Source: DATDRM01 sp035291705 (GTDB lineage Bacteria > Chloroflexota > Anaerolineae > Anaerolineales > UBA4823). Taken from it: 13,408 nt of DNA. The DNA lies in NCBI GenBank assembly GCA_035291705.1, contig DATDRM010000256.1, positions 1 to 13,408 on the forward strand. The letters run 5' to 3'. A program made the position numbers and the translations under genes. Shown here in pieces: positions 1 to 7,977 of this stretch. A model generated the notes under the pieces. That model saw only the letters and a program-made list of their open reading frames with translations, was not told the DNA's origin and made no database searches. Numbering within the stretch: the first letter of the stretch is position 1; every line of letters starts with the position of its first letter.

Positions 1-780
1 GAACCAATCGAAGGATTGGATATCTCCTCATATATTGGCTTCGACAATACGGTGGCTGCCGAGGTGACGGCCTATGCGTTGCTTGATTACTTTGGCGGAC
101 CTGGCGTCCTGGGTACTGGCGAGAAAGTCGAGGTAGCGAAAGATCAGTATCTCGATCATGAGTTCTGGAAGAACCTGTACGCAGGTCTCTCCGATGGAGA
201 CAAAGCCGCGATTAAAGCACGGGGTGTCATCATCGAAGGTGTGGCGGGTGGTTTCTTCTCGACTGCCCGCCTCAACGGTTTCCACAACGTTGTCGACCAG
301 TTCCCTGGCATCGAGGTCCTCGGCTCACCATGCGCCGCGGACTGGAACCGGGAAAAGGGAGTCAAATGCACGGAGGATTTCCTGCAGGCTAACCCCACCA
401 ACCTGGACTTCATTTGGGCAGCCTCCAATGAAATGGGTCTGGGTGCTATGCTAGCCTCCGAAGCCGTCGACCGGTTAGAGTTGGCTTCCGCAGGACCCGT
501 AGTGGGTGACGAGACGGTGGCGGTCTTCACCAACGACGTGACACCGGAATCCGTCGACCGCATTGCTGAAAGCAAGATGGTCGCCGAGACGACCCACGGT
601 TTTGCCGATTGGGGCTGGTTCGGCACTGAATTCGCCGTGAAAATCGTTTGTGGAATGGAAGTGCCGCAAACTTTCGACATTCTCCCCCGGATCGCTTATG
701 TTGATAATGCCCGGTTGTTCTACCCCGACCCGGCGTTGCCACCCATTGATTGGGCAGGTATCAAGGGATCCTGCAAGTAA
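1..780 (+). CDS. Ribose-family sugar ABC transporter substrate-binding protein (5' truncated)
   Basis: The frame is open from base 1, so the start, signal peptide and probably about 100 or more N-terminal residues lie upstream; 259 residues are visible, ending at TAA 778-780. The fragment follows the type 1 periplasmic-binding fold (RbsB, Peripla_BP_4): an IGFDNT segment followed by a helix near residue 12, an FFSTARLNGF segment near residue 85 that matches the RbsB region just after its hinge strand, DFIWAASNEMGLGA near residue 135 (equivalent to the RbsB NDEMALGA region), and a final VVGD...VAETTHG...DWGWFG region. It should sit outside the membrane and deliver a sugar-like ligand to the permease and ATPase encoded downstream. 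A stretch of about 36 residues (roughly 36-72) is extra relative to RbsB. Ligand identity cannot be read. The fold assignment is strong; the substrate is open. Confidence 0.88.
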   Translation, partial: EPIEGLDISSYIGFDNTVAAEVTAYALLDYFGGPGVLGTGEKVEVAKDQYLDHEFWKNLYAGLSDGDKAAIKARGVIIEGVAGGFFSTARLNGFHNVVDQFPGIEVLGSPCAADWNREKGVKCTEDFLQANPTNLDFIWAASNEMGLGAMLASEAVDRLELASAGPVVGDETVAVFTNDVTPESVDRIAESKMVAETTHGFADWGWFGTEFAVKIVCGMEVPQTFDILPRIAYVDNARLFYPDPALPPIDWAGIKGSCK

Positions 781-804
781 CCATACCTCGAGGCAACACC
801 ACTC

Positions 805-832
805 CCTGGGGAGCCCAAGCGGGCTCCCCAGG
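805..832 (+). promoter_or_regulatory. Intercistronic stem-loop after the binding-protein gene
   Basis: A perfect 12-bp GC-rich inverted repeat (805-816 with 821-832) closes a 4-base AAGC loop, 24 bases after the binding-protein stop and 40 bases before the SDR start. No T-run follows (ATTGAATATATCC), so it is not a standard intrinsic terminator. Hairpins at this position in binding-protein-dependent transport operons (malE-malF is the classic case) protect the upstream message and limit read-through, giving more binding protein than membrane parts. The structure is seen; the role is inferred. Confidence 0.75.
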
Positions 833-872
833 ATTGAATATATCCATGTCCCAATCAAGAAAGGAGTAAACA

Positions 873-1634
873 ATGCGATTTGAAGGAAAAGTAGCGGTTG
901 TCACCGGTGCCGGGAAAGGTATTGGTCTGGCTACAGCCCTTGCTTTTGCCCGGGAAGGCGCCGCTGTTGCTGTGGTGGATCTTGACTCTCGGTTGACCGA
1001 TTCTGCGGTAAAGGATATCATGAACCAGGAAGGAATGGCCCTGGCTTGTATCGCAGATGTCTCCCGGGAGCCAGAGGTCCAGTCTATGGTGGAGGCGGTC
1101 ATCGCTCGTTGGGGGCGCTTCGATATCCTGGTGAACAACGCCGGCATCTATTACCAGGGAGACGTCACCGAGACCTCGTTAGAGACCTGGAATCAAGTGA
1201 TCGGGGTGAATCTGACTGGAGCCTTTCTGTGTACAAAATATGTGGTTCCCGAGATGACCCGCCGTGGAGGCGGGGTGATCGTCAACGTTGCCTCCGAAGC
1301 AGGGCTGGTCGGCATCAAGGGGCAGGTAGTGTACAATGTCTCGAAAGGAGCCATGATTGCCCTCACTCGCAGCTGTGCAGTCGATTTAGCCGATCGAGGC
1401 ATTCGGGTTAATTGTATCTGCCCTGGTACGACTGAAACTCCCCTCGTCCAGGAAGCGGTCAACCGGGCCTCCGATCCAGTAGCAGCCCGGCGCGCTCTGG
1501 AAAAGGTCCGCCCCCTCAACCGGTTGGGAAAGCCTGAAGAAATCGCCGCCGCGATCCTCAGCCTGGCCAGCAGTGAGATCGGATACGCTACCGGAGCGAT
1601 CTTCAGCGTAGATGGCGGTTATACTGCCCAATAA
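873..1634 (+). CDS. Short-chain dehydrogenase/reductase (SDR)
   Basis: This 253-residue protein is a complete classical SDR. It has the cofactor motif TGAGKGIG (11-18), Asp36 at the end of strand 2 (favouring NAD over NADP), NNAG (88-91), the structural Asn113, and the Ser141 / Tyr154 / Lys158 catalytic set in NVASEAG and YNVSK. The C-terminal SVDGGYTAQ is typical of the FabG and sugar-dehydrogenase branch. It would oxidise or reduce a hydroxyl/ketone of the transported compound in the cytoplasm. The start is well supported by AAGGAG at 861-866, six bases ahead of ATG 873. The gene lies between the binding protein and the ATPase, so it is probably co-transcribed with the transporter and acts on its substrate. 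FabG-type fatty-acid reduction is less likely in this context. The exact substrate is unknown. Confidence 0.9.
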   Translation: MRFEGKVAVVTGAGKGIGLATALAFAREGAAVAVVDLDSRLTDSAVKDIMNQEGMALACIADVSREPEVQSMVEAVIARWGRFDILVNNAGIYYQGDVTETSLETWNQVIGVNLTGAFLCTKYVVPEMTRRGGGVIVNVASEAGLVGIKGQVVYNVSKGAMIALTRSCAVDLADRGIRVNCICPGTTETPLVQEAVNRASDPVAARRALEKVRPLNRLGKPEEIAAAILSLASSEIGYATGAIFSVDGGYTAQ

Positions 1635-1655
1635 GCGAATATTACCTGGAGAATA

Positions 1656-3146
1656 ATGATCATGGTTTCTTCTCAACCGCTGTTGCAGCTGGAGAAAATT
1701 GACAAGAGTTTCCCAGGGGTGCACGCCCTCGATCACGTCGATTTTGATTTATACGAGGGCGAAGTGCATGTCTTGTTGGGTGAAAATGGCGCGGGAAAGT
1801 CGACCCTGGTCAAGATCATCAGCGGTTCCTTGCCCAAGGATTCCGGCCGCATTATTGTCCGCGGCAAAGAAATCCACCAAATGGACCCTGAGCGGAGCAG
1901 GGAACTTGGCATTGGCATGGTTTATCAGGAATTAAGCCTGGTGCCTTCACTGACGGTGGCGGAGAACATCTTCCTTGGCCGTCTGCCCCTGACGAGACTT
2001 GGCACTGTTGATTGGTTAGAAATGCGCGGCCAAGCCGAGAGCAGTTTGGGGGAATTAGGTGTCCAGATCAATCCGGAGCTGAGAGTTAGCCAGCTGGACG
2101 TGGCCGAACAGCAGCTGACCGAAATAGCCCGCGTCCTATCCAAGGAACCCCAAATCCTGCTCTTAGATGAACCAACCTCGGCCTTAACCGATACAGAACG
2201 CGCCCGCCTTTTTGAGATCATTATGAAACTTAGGGAGAGAGGTGTAGGCATCATTTATATCTCCCACCACCTGGCTGAAGTGCCTCTGGTTGGCCAGCGG
2301 GTGACTGTTATGCGGGATGGCACGGTGATCGGTACCTTGCCCGTCGAGCAGGCAGGTGAAGACACCTTAATCAATATGATGGTCGGACGCCAGCTGACCG
2401 AGCAATATCCCAAAGAACCTGCACAGGTTGGGTCTCCTGCTCTGCGCGTCGAGAACCTCTCCGTTAATGGAGTGCTCCACGACCTTTCATGTGAAGTTCG
2501 GCATGGGGAAATCCTCGGGATATTCGGTCTGATGGGTGCCGGCCAGGAGGAATTCACACAGGGGATATTTGGCCTTCTCCAATTATCCAGCGGTCAAATC
2601 TTTGTAAATGGGAACACGGTCAAGATTCGAAAGCCATCAGACGCCATCAGGCACGGTCTGGGACTACTCACCCGTGACCGGCGGCAAAGCCTTGTTCCGA
2701 TACTACCGATCTCACCTAATATTACTCTAGCGAGCATGAGTCAACTTCCCCTTTACCACAAATTAGACCTCCGGCAAGAAAATTTATCCGCCGGAAGGTA
2801 CGTCAGTGAATTGCGAATCGTTCCACCTATTCTCGATCGGCCTGTGCTGTATTTGAGTGGTGGTAACCAACAAAAGGTGGTTTTGGCTCGCTGGTTGTTT
2901 AGTGAAGCCAAAGTCCTGATCTTTGATGAACCGACTCGCGGCATCGACGTTGGCGCTAAGTCTGAAGTCTTCAACCTGATGAACCAATTAACCAAACGCG
3001 GGGTCGGGATCATCATGATCTCCTCTGAGATGCTAGAAATCCTCGCTATGGCCGACCGCATTCTCGTCCTGCGCGCCGGTCGTTTCACTGCAGAATTTAA
3101 TGCAGGTGAAGCCACCCAAGAGAAACTCTTACGGAATGCAAGTTGA
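1656..3146 (+). CDS. Sugar ABC transporter ATP-binding protein, RbsA/MglA type
   Basis: The 496-residue protein holds two fused ATPase domains, as in RbsA, MglA and XylG. Domain 1 has an intact Walker A GENGAGKST (42-50), Q-loop Gln91, a degenerate signature LDVAEQQ (147-153), Walker B ILLLDEP (167-173) and switch His204. Domain 2 has the P-loop form GLMGAGQEE (291-299), which lacks the Lys, a canonical signature LSGGNQQ (400-406), Walker B LIFDEP (421-426), and Ser456-Ser457 where a switch His is expected. This asymmetry is normal for the family, which pairs one competent and one degenerate site. It would energise import with the permease at 3165. GGAG at 1648-1651 lies four bases before ATG 1656; a second in-frame ATG at 1662 has 10-base spacing, so the start could be two codons later. 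It begins 21 bases after the SDR stop. Confidence 0.95.
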   Translation: MIMVSSQPLLQLEKIDKSFPGVHALDHVDFDLYEGEVHVLLGENGAGKSTLVKIISGSLPKDSGRIIVRGKEIHQMDPERSRELGIGMVYQELSLVPSLTVAENIFLGRLPLTRLGTVDWLEMRGQAESSLGELGVQINPELRVSQLDVAEQQLTEIARVLSKEPQILLLDEPTSALTDTERARLFEIIMKLRERGVGIIYISHHLAEVPLVGQRVTVMRDGTVIGTLPVEQAGEDTLINMMVGRQLTEQYPKEPAQVGSPALRVENLSVNGVLHDLSCEVRHGEILGIFGLMGAGQEEFTQGIFGLLQLSSGQIFVNGNTVKIRKPSDAIRHGLGLLTRDRRQSLVPILPISPNITLASMSQLPLYHKLDLRQENLSAGRYVSELRIVPPILDRPVLYLSGGNQQKVVLARWLFSEAKVLIFDEPTRGIDVGAKSEVFNLMNQLTKRGVGIIMISSEMLEILAMADRILVLRAGRFTAEFNAGEATQEKLLRNAS

Positions 3147-3164
3147 TATACCAGGGAGAATAAA

Positions 3165-4238
3165 GTGAACCAACCAGTCCCGACTGACTCCGAGATCACA
3201 TCCCAGCCTGAACCGGGCATCAAAGCACAGCAGCTATCTCGTATGTTGAGGGAAATCCTCACTCGTGTCGGCCCATTAATCACGCTTCTCTTGCTCTCTG
3301 CGTATCTTTCTTTCGCCACCCCTCATTTCTTAACCTTGAGCAACCTGACCAATGTTATCCGCCAGTCCTCCATCACCGCCATCCTCGCAGTTGGCCAAAC
3401 GCTGGTGATCATTTCTGCTGGCATCGATCTATCCGTTGGCGCAGTGGCTGCTTTATCTGCTTGCGTGGCGGCGGTAATGATGACCCAGCAGATTCATGTG
3501 GGTGGATTGACGTTCGGCCCGCTGAGTTTCTGGATCGGGCTTCCAATCGCGTTGGTGGTCGGCTTGATCGGAGGCTGGCTCAATGGATTTGTCACCACTC
3601 GTGGTCGCATCCCCGATTTTATTTCAACCTTAGGAACACTCGCTATTTTTCGAGGTATTGGCCTGATTATCACCGGTGGATTGCCGGTGCCCTCCCACTT
3701 GACGGCGACCGAGTTGAAGGGTTACTTGCCTGAAACAATGATCTGGATGGGCGCTGGGAGTGTGCTGGGGATTCCGGTTCCGGGGCTGATCGCTCTGATT
3801 ATGGTGATCATTGGTTGGTTTATCCTGCGTTACACCACTTTTGGCCGGGCGGTTTTTGCGGTTGGTGGTAACCGGGATGCGGCGCGCGTCTCTGGCATCA
3901 ATATTGACCGTACGAAGTTGGTTGTATATTCCGTTTGTGGCGTCATGTGCGCGGTCGGGGGCTTCGTGCTCGCCGGGCGGTTGAATTCGGCCAATGCACT
4001 CATGGCCGATGAGGAGAATCTCCGCTCGATTGCTGCGGTAGTCATCGGCGGGACCAATCTCTTTGGAGGCGAAGGTGGTGTTTTTGGATCGTTGATCGGA
4101 GCACTGATCATGGGTATCTTAGCCAACGGCCTCAACCTGCTTAACGTCAGCGCTTTCTGGCAGCGCATTATCCAGGGCGTGGTCATCATCTTTGTAGTTG
4201 TTTTTGACCAGTGGCGCCGCCGCCGCTTGATCCGTTGA
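3165..4238 (+). CDS. Sugar ABC transporter permease, RbsC/AraH type
   Basis: This 357-residue, strongly hydrophobic inner-membrane protein belongs to the BPD_transp_2 family. Visible hydrophobic segments lie near residues 36-52, 68-86, 92-106, 122-138, 156-172, 198-222, 252-272 and 286-348. Family hallmarks are SAGIDLSVGA (84-93), the cytoplasmic coupling loop GRAVFAVGGNRDAARVSGI (227-245), and the C-terminal IAAVVIGGTNLFGGEG (289-304) with NGLNLL (321-326). A basic tail RRRRLIR ends the protein. An unusually polar N-terminal stretch of about 30 residues precedes the first membrane segment. The start is GTG 3165 with GGGAG at 3154-3158, 18 bases after the ATPase stop. Only one permease gene is seen, so the channel is presumably a homodimer as in RbsC. 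The ligand is unknown. Confidence 0.94.
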   Translation: MNQPVPTDSEITSQPEPGIKAQQLSRMLREILTRVGPLITLLLLSAYLSFATPHFLTLSNLTNVIRQSSITAILAVGQTLVIISAGIDLSVGAVAALSACVAAVMMTQQIHVGGLTFGPLSFWIGLPIALVVGLIGGWLNGFVTTRGRIPDFISTLGTLAIFRGIGLIITGGLPVPSHLTATELKGYLPETMIWMGAGSVLGIPVPGLIALIMVIIGWFILRYTTFGRAVFAVGGNRDAARVSGINIDRTKLVVYSVCGVMCAVGGFVLAGRLNSANALMADEENLRSIAAVVIGGTNLFGGEGGVFGSLIGALIMGILANGLNLLNVSAFWQRIIQGVVIIFVVVFDQWRRRRLIR

Positions 4239-4262
4239 GGGATCATCCTCAGGAGCTGGCTC

Positions 4263-5801
4263 ATGGCAGATCAATTTCTCATCGGCGTCGATCTGGGTAC
4301 CAGCGCCACTAAAGCCGCGCTGTACAAAACAGACGGCACGCTCATCGCCGAGGCTAACCAGGAAGTTCCCCTGAGTTATCCCAGGCCCGGTGTCGTCGAG
4401 CAGGAAAACGATGACTTCTACAACTCGGCCGCCTTTACCGTCAAGGAATGCCTCCGGCAAAGTATGATCGACCCGCGCCAGGTGGCTGGGATCGCATTCG
4501 ACAGTCAGATGGCTGGCATCGGTTCGATCGATGAGGATTACCGGCCAGCCACCCGCTTCGACTCCTGGCTGGACATGCGCTGCCAGCCCTATATCGAATT
4601 TATGAACAAGGAGGCCGGCGCGCTGGTAACTCGCCTGACCGGCTGCCCTCCAACTTGCGACCATGGACCGAAAATGCTGTGGTGGAAACACGAGCAGCCA
4701 GGAGACTATCAGCGCATCGCCAAATTCCTCACTCCTGCCGGATATGTCGCTGGAACGATGGCGGGCTTGAAAGCCGATCAGGCTTTCATAGACTATACCT
4801 TCATCCACTTTTCGGGCTTTAGTGACGCTCAGGCAGGCAGCTGGTCGCAAGAGATATGCGCCAGACTTGGCATGGACCTGGACAAACTGCCCAGCATAGT
4901 CGAACCCTGGCGGGTGATTGGGGAGGTGACCGAGCGAGCTGCGACGGACTTCGGTCTGACCCCTGGTACGCCTATCGCCGCCGGTGCGGGAGACACCGCT
5001 GCCAATGCCTTGGGGGCTGGGATCGTGCACCCCGGGACGATCTTTGATGTGGCCGGGACGGCTGCTGTGCTCGCTGGCTGTACTGGCCGGTTTGTCGCCG
5101 ACGAACAGAATCGGGCGCTCTTAACCATGCGCTCAGTGATCCCTGGCCTGTGGAACCCCCTGGCTTACATCGCCGGCGGCGGGATCGCCCTGCGCTGGTT
5201 CCGCGACCAGTTCTATAACACTTCGCATGGGAAAATGCAGCCTGCCAGTGAAGACTTGTACGATGAGATGACCGCCGCGGCTTCCCAAATCCCTCCTGGA
5301 TGCGATGGTCTTTTCTTCTCGCCGCATCTAGGTGGTCGCATTTGCCCGGCAGATCCGCAGATGCGTGGGACGTGGGTCGGGTTTTCCTGGGGTCATACCC
5401 AGGCGCATTTTTTTCGCGCCATTTTGGAAAGCGTGGCCTTCGAGTACGCCTATTACCTGGGCATTCTGAGAGATCTGATCCCGGACCTCAAATTGATTGA
5501 AGCCCGGGTTGTTGGCGGAGGAGCGCACAGCCGCCATTGGAACCAGATCAAAGCCGATGTCTTGGGCGTGCCCTACCAGCCACTGAAGCGATCCGAATTC
5601 GGCACCTGGGGCAGCGCGATGATCGCTGGCTATGCCGTGGGTATCTATTCCAACCTGGCGGAGATCGCCTGGATTTCCAATGAACCCAACGGCCCACCGG
5701 TCGCCCCGCAGGACGATGTTCACACCGCTTATACACCCCTTGTGGAGAAGTACATCAGCTGGCAGGCTACGTTAAGCAATGCCTTTCACAGCTTTGGTTA
5801 A
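4263..5801 (+). CDS. FGGY-family carbohydrate kinase (xylulokinase-like)
   Basis: The 512-residue protein has the length and both domains of FGGY sugar kinases. GVDLGTSATKAAL (8-20) is the first phosphate-binding loop. GAGDTAANALGAG (241-253) carries the expected catalytic base Asp244. FDVAGTAAVLAG (261-272), GGGIALRWF (305-313) and RVVGGGAHSRHWNQIKADVLG (415-435) form the ATP side. FDSQMAGIGSIDEDYRPATRFDSWLDMR (79-106) takes the place of the xylulokinase sugar-contact loop (SGQMHG...LWNDGR in XylB) and differs from it, so the sugar need not be xylulose. It probably phosphorylates an intermediate after uptake and oxidation. The start is ATG 4263 with AGGAG at 4251-4255, 24 bases after the permease stop. 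The family is certain; specificity is not, and ribulose, xylulose, erythrulose or another ketose or polyol are all possible. Confidence 0.93.
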   Translation: MADQFLIGVDLGTSATKAALYKTDGTLIAEANQEVPLSYPRPGVVEQENDDFYNSAAFTVKECLRQSMIDPRQVAGIAFDSQMAGIGSIDEDYRPATRFDSWLDMRCQPYIEFMNKEAGALVTRLTGCPPTCDHGPKMLWWKHEQPGDYQRIAKFLTPAGYVAGTMAGLKADQAFIDYTFIHFSGFSDAQAGSWSQEICARLGMDLDKLPSIVEPWRVIGEVTERAATDFGLTPGTPIAAGAGDTAANALGAGIVHPGTIFDVAGTAAVLAGCTGRFVADEQNRALLTMRSVIPGLWNPLAYIAGGGIALRWFRDQFYNTSHGKMQPASEDLYDEMTAAASQIPPGCDGLFFSPHLGGRICPADPQMRGTWVGFSWGHTQAHFFRAILESVAFEYAYYLGILRDLIPDLKLIEARVVGGGAHSRHWNQIKADVLGVPYQPLKRSEFGTWGSAMIAGYAVGIYSNLAEIAWISNEPNGPPVAPQDDVHTAYTPLVEKYISWQATLSNAFHSFG

Positions 5802-5805
5802 GGAG
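5801..5805 (+). promoter_or_regulatory. Ribosome-binding site deciding the Gfo/Idh start
   Basis: AGGAG lies across the end of the kinase gene and 12 bases ahead of ATG 5818. The longer in-frame ATG at 5779, inside the kinase gene, has no purine-rich site ahead of it and would add 13 residues before the dinucleotide-binding strand. The spacing to 5818 is slightly long, so the choice rests mainly on protein alignment. Confidence 0.6.
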
Positions 5806-5817
5806 ATCGATTGGATC

Positions 5818-6861
5818 ATGGATGTACTCAAGGTATGCCTCATTGGAGCAGGTAGAGCGGGGAATTTGCATATAACTTCCCTGGTAAAATACACTCCGCA
5901 TGTGAAGGTAGTGGCAATCGTCGATCCCTTCGGAGAAGCGCTTCAGGGTACTGCCGAGCAGTTTGGTATCCCGGGGCGCTTCGCTTCACTGGAGATCGCC
6001 TTGGAGAAAAGCAAATTTGACGCAGTTGTGATCACCACACCCACCCCCACTCACAAACCGCTGGCGATAATGGCTGCCGAACGAGGCAAGCATGTGTTCC
6101 TGGAAAAGCCTATGGCGCTGACCCTGCAAGAATGCGATCAGATCATTGCCGCCGTCCAGCATGCTGGCGTTTTTCTACAACTAGGCTTTATGCGCCGCTT
6201 CGATCCTGAGTTCACTGCGGCAGCGGAACGCATCCAGGCCGGCGAAATCGGCCGGCCGATGATGATCAAATCCTTGACGCATGGCCCAGGGCTTCCCCCG
6301 CCCTGGGCGCGTGACCTGCGTACATCTAACGGAATGCTGGCTGAGGTCAACAGTCATGATTGGGATACCGTACGCTGGTTGATGGGTTCCAACCTGGAAA
6401 GGGTGTACACCGAGGTGGCCAATTTCAAAGGCTCCTCTCGCAATGTAGACACACCCAATTTTTATGACAATGTGCTGGTCAACATCCGCTTTGAAGGTGG
6501 GGGGTTGGGATGTATCTCAGGGATTTGCCCCTGCGGTTATGGCTACGATGCGCGCGTCGAGATCGTGGGAGAATCAGGCATCATGCAGATCGGTGAATTA
6601 AAGGGTCAGGCGATTGTGGTCTGCACGAACCGTGATCAGGGCTTGACCATCCCAATTTACCGCACCTGGCCGGAACGGTTCAGCCAGGCATATATCCAAG
6701 AGATGCACCACTTCGCCGAATGCGTCCTCAGCGAAACGCCCCCCAGGGTGGGTGGTGAAGACGGGCGTTGGGCTCTCGCTGGGGTTCTGGCCGGGACAAA
6801 ATCCTTCCTGGAGGAACGCCCGGTCTACTTGCGGGAAGTCTTTGAAGTGGCGCAGATTTGA
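5818..6861 (+). CDS. Gfo/Idh/MocA-family oxidoreductase (inositol 2-dehydrogenase-like)
   Basis: From ATG 5818 the protein is 347 residues. It opens directly with the Rossmann strand KVCLIGAGRAG (5-15), and Asp36 suggests NAD use. ITTPTPTHK (72-80) and the family signature FLEKPMALT (94-102) follow; Lys97 is the expected catalytic lysine. LAEVNSHDWDTVRWLMG (174-190) supplies His180 at the catalytic His position, with a Glu where many inositol dehydrogenases have Asp. Family members oxidise a ring or chain hydroxyl of inositols, pyranoses or sugar acids with NAD. The gene begins 16 bases after the kinase and is followed by a Zn-dependent dehydrogenase, which suggests two successive oxidations. 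Myo-inositol is one candidate substrate, but glucosides, other cyclitols or sugar acids fit equally. Confidence 0.9.
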   Translation: MDVLKVCLIGAGRAGNLHITSLVKYTPHVKVVAIVDPFGEALQGTAEQFGIPGRFASLEIALEKSKFDAVVITTPTPTHKPLAIMAAERGKHVFLEKPMALTLQECDQIIAAVQHAGVFLQLGFMRRFDPEFTAAAERIQAGEIGRPMMIKSLTHGPGLPPPWARDLRTSNGMLAEVNSHDWDTVRWLMGSNLERVYTEVANFKGSSRNVDTPNFYDNVLVNIRFEGGGLGCISGICPCGYGYDARVEIVGESGIMQIGELKGQAIVVCTNRDQGLTIPIYRTWPERFSQAYIQEMHHFAECVLSETPPRVGGEDGRWALAGVLAGTKSFLEERPVYLREVFEVAQI

Positions 6862-6868
6862 GGCGAGG

Positions 6869-6873
6869 GGAGG
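6869..6873 (+). promoter_or_regulatory. Ribosome-binding site deciding the Zn-dehydrogenase start
   Basis: GGAGG lies five bases before ATG 6879. The in-frame TTG at 6858, which overlaps the previous stop codon, has no such site and would place this sequence inside the coding region. ATG 6879 also begins the protein at the conserved first strand (MLAAVYHGP). Confidence 0.8.
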
Positions 6874-6878
6874 CTGAT

Positions 6879-7922
6879 ATGCTCGCGGCAGTCTATCACG
6901 GACCAAACGATATCCGGGTCGAGGAAGTCCCCATGCCTGAAATTGGAACGGATGAGGTCTTGTTGAAGGTCTTGGATGCCAACATCTGCGGCACCGACCT
7001 GCGCATCTACCACGGGCACCACCGCAAATTCCCTCTCGGAACGGTGCGTATCCCTGGCCACGAGACGGTCGGGGACATTGTCGAGGTGGGTAAGAACGTC
7101 AAGGGTTTCCAGGTTGGCCAACGGGTATTCGTGGCGCCTAATTGGGGCTGCGGGCATTGCCGCCAGTGCGTTTCGGGGGATAACAATTTGTGCGCTGATT
7201 ACGGCGCCATCGGTATCTCTGTTGACGGTGCCTTTGCTGAATACCTGCGCATTCCCAATGCAGCGATCTATCAGGGTAATCTGATGCCCATCCGGGAGGA
7301 CATCGATCCTGCCGTGGGCGCGTTAATTGAGCCTTTCGCCTGCGTCGTGCGTGGGCAGAACGCCCTGCACATTCGCCCGGGTGAGGTTGTCCTGGTCATG
7401 GGCGCCGGGCCAATTGGCGTCATGCACACCCTGTATGCCCGTCTGCAGGGCGCTGGCAAGATCCTGGTCAGCGACCTGATTCCCGATCGGCTGGAGCAGG
7501 TACGCCAGCTGGGAGCCGACCGGACGATCGATCTAAACCGGGAAGATCAGGCTCGGATCGTGTCGGAAGAAAGCCAGGGCATTGGAGCCGATGTGGTGAT
7601 TGTCGCCGCCCCGGCGCATTCCGGGCAGGAAGCAGCCATTCAACTGGCGGCTATTGGAGCACGCATCAACTTCTTTGGCGGATTGCCGAAAGACAAACCG
7701 ACTATCAATCTCGACTCGAACCTTGTGCATTATAAGGAACTTATCATCACTGGTACGACCGCCTGTAGCACCCAGGATTGCCGCCAGGCAGCTACCATCG
7801 TCAACTCCGGGAGGATCGATCTTTCCCCCTTAATCAGCGCTCGCTTCCCCCTGGAAGCTGCCCTTCAGGCGTTTGCTGAAGCGGAAAACCGGCATTCACT
7901 TAAAGTCGTCATCGAACCGTGA
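6879..7922 (+). CDS. Zn-dependent alcohol/polyol dehydrogenase (threonine/sorbitol dehydrogenase-like MDR)
   Basis: From ATG 6879 the enzyme has 347 residues, normal for the medium-chain family. The catalytic zinc site is visible as Cys37 (ICGTD), His61-Glu62 (PGHE) and Glu151 (IEPFACV). The structural zinc lobe is complete with Cys91, Cys94, Cys97 and Cys105. The cofactor site is VMGAGPIG (173-180), and Asp199 in LVSDL favours NAD. The overall pattern resembles L-threonine, sorbitol, L-iditol and galactitol dehydrogenases, so it would oxidise a secondary alcohol of a polyol, cyclitol or sugar derivative. It follows the Gfo/Idh gene by 17 bases. That pairing also occurs in the Thermotoga inositol locus, where the two enzymes act in sequence, although the similarity here is of family only. 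The substrate is unresolved. Confidence 0.92.
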   Translation: MLAAVYHGPNDIRVEEVPMPEIGTDEVLLKVLDANICGTDLRIYHGHHRKFPLGTVRIPGHETVGDIVEVGKNVKGFQVGQRVFVAPNWGCGHCRQCVSGDNNLCADYGAIGISVDGAFAEYLRIPNAAIYQGNLMPIREDIDPAVGALIEPFACVVRGQNALHIRPGEVVLVMGAGPIGVMHTLYARLQGAGKILVSDLIPDRLEQVRQLGADRTIDLNREDQARIVSEESQGIGADVVIVAAPAHSGQEAAIQLAAIGARINFFGGLPKDKPTINLDSNLVHYKELIITGTTACSTQDCRQAATIVNSGRIDLSPLISARFPLEAALQAFAEAENRHSLKVVIEP

Positions 7923-7977
7923 AAGATCTTAGGATAGTTCATTGAAGGACCAACCTTGACATTGAAGACAAATATCT

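Noticed and set aside
2526..2554. Loss of the P-loop lysine in the second ATPase domain as a defect
   Set aside because: RbsA, MglA and XylG proteins normally have this degenerate form (GLMGAGxxE), so it is a family trait, not damage.
2753..3319. - strand open frame of 188 codons opposite the ATPase end and permease start
   Set aside because: It overlaps two certain genes with full motifs, and its translation is low-complexity Ser/Arg-rich with no recognisable domain.
4119..5030. Long - strand open frame of 303 codons opposite the kinase gene
   Set aside because: It lies opposite a clear FGGY kinase and the permease end. Its translation shows no family motif, and it is an effect of codon bias in a GC-rich gene.
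5779..5817. Upstream ATG for the Gfo/Idh protein inside the kinase gene
   Set aside because: It has no ribosome-binding site and adds 13 residues ahead of the usual Rossmann start; ATG 5818 follows AGGAG and fits the family.
7956..7961. TTGACA as a -35 box for an internal promoter before the isomerase
   Set aside because: No acceptable -10 box lies 16-18 bases downstream; the candidates fall inside the start of the coding region and match poorly.
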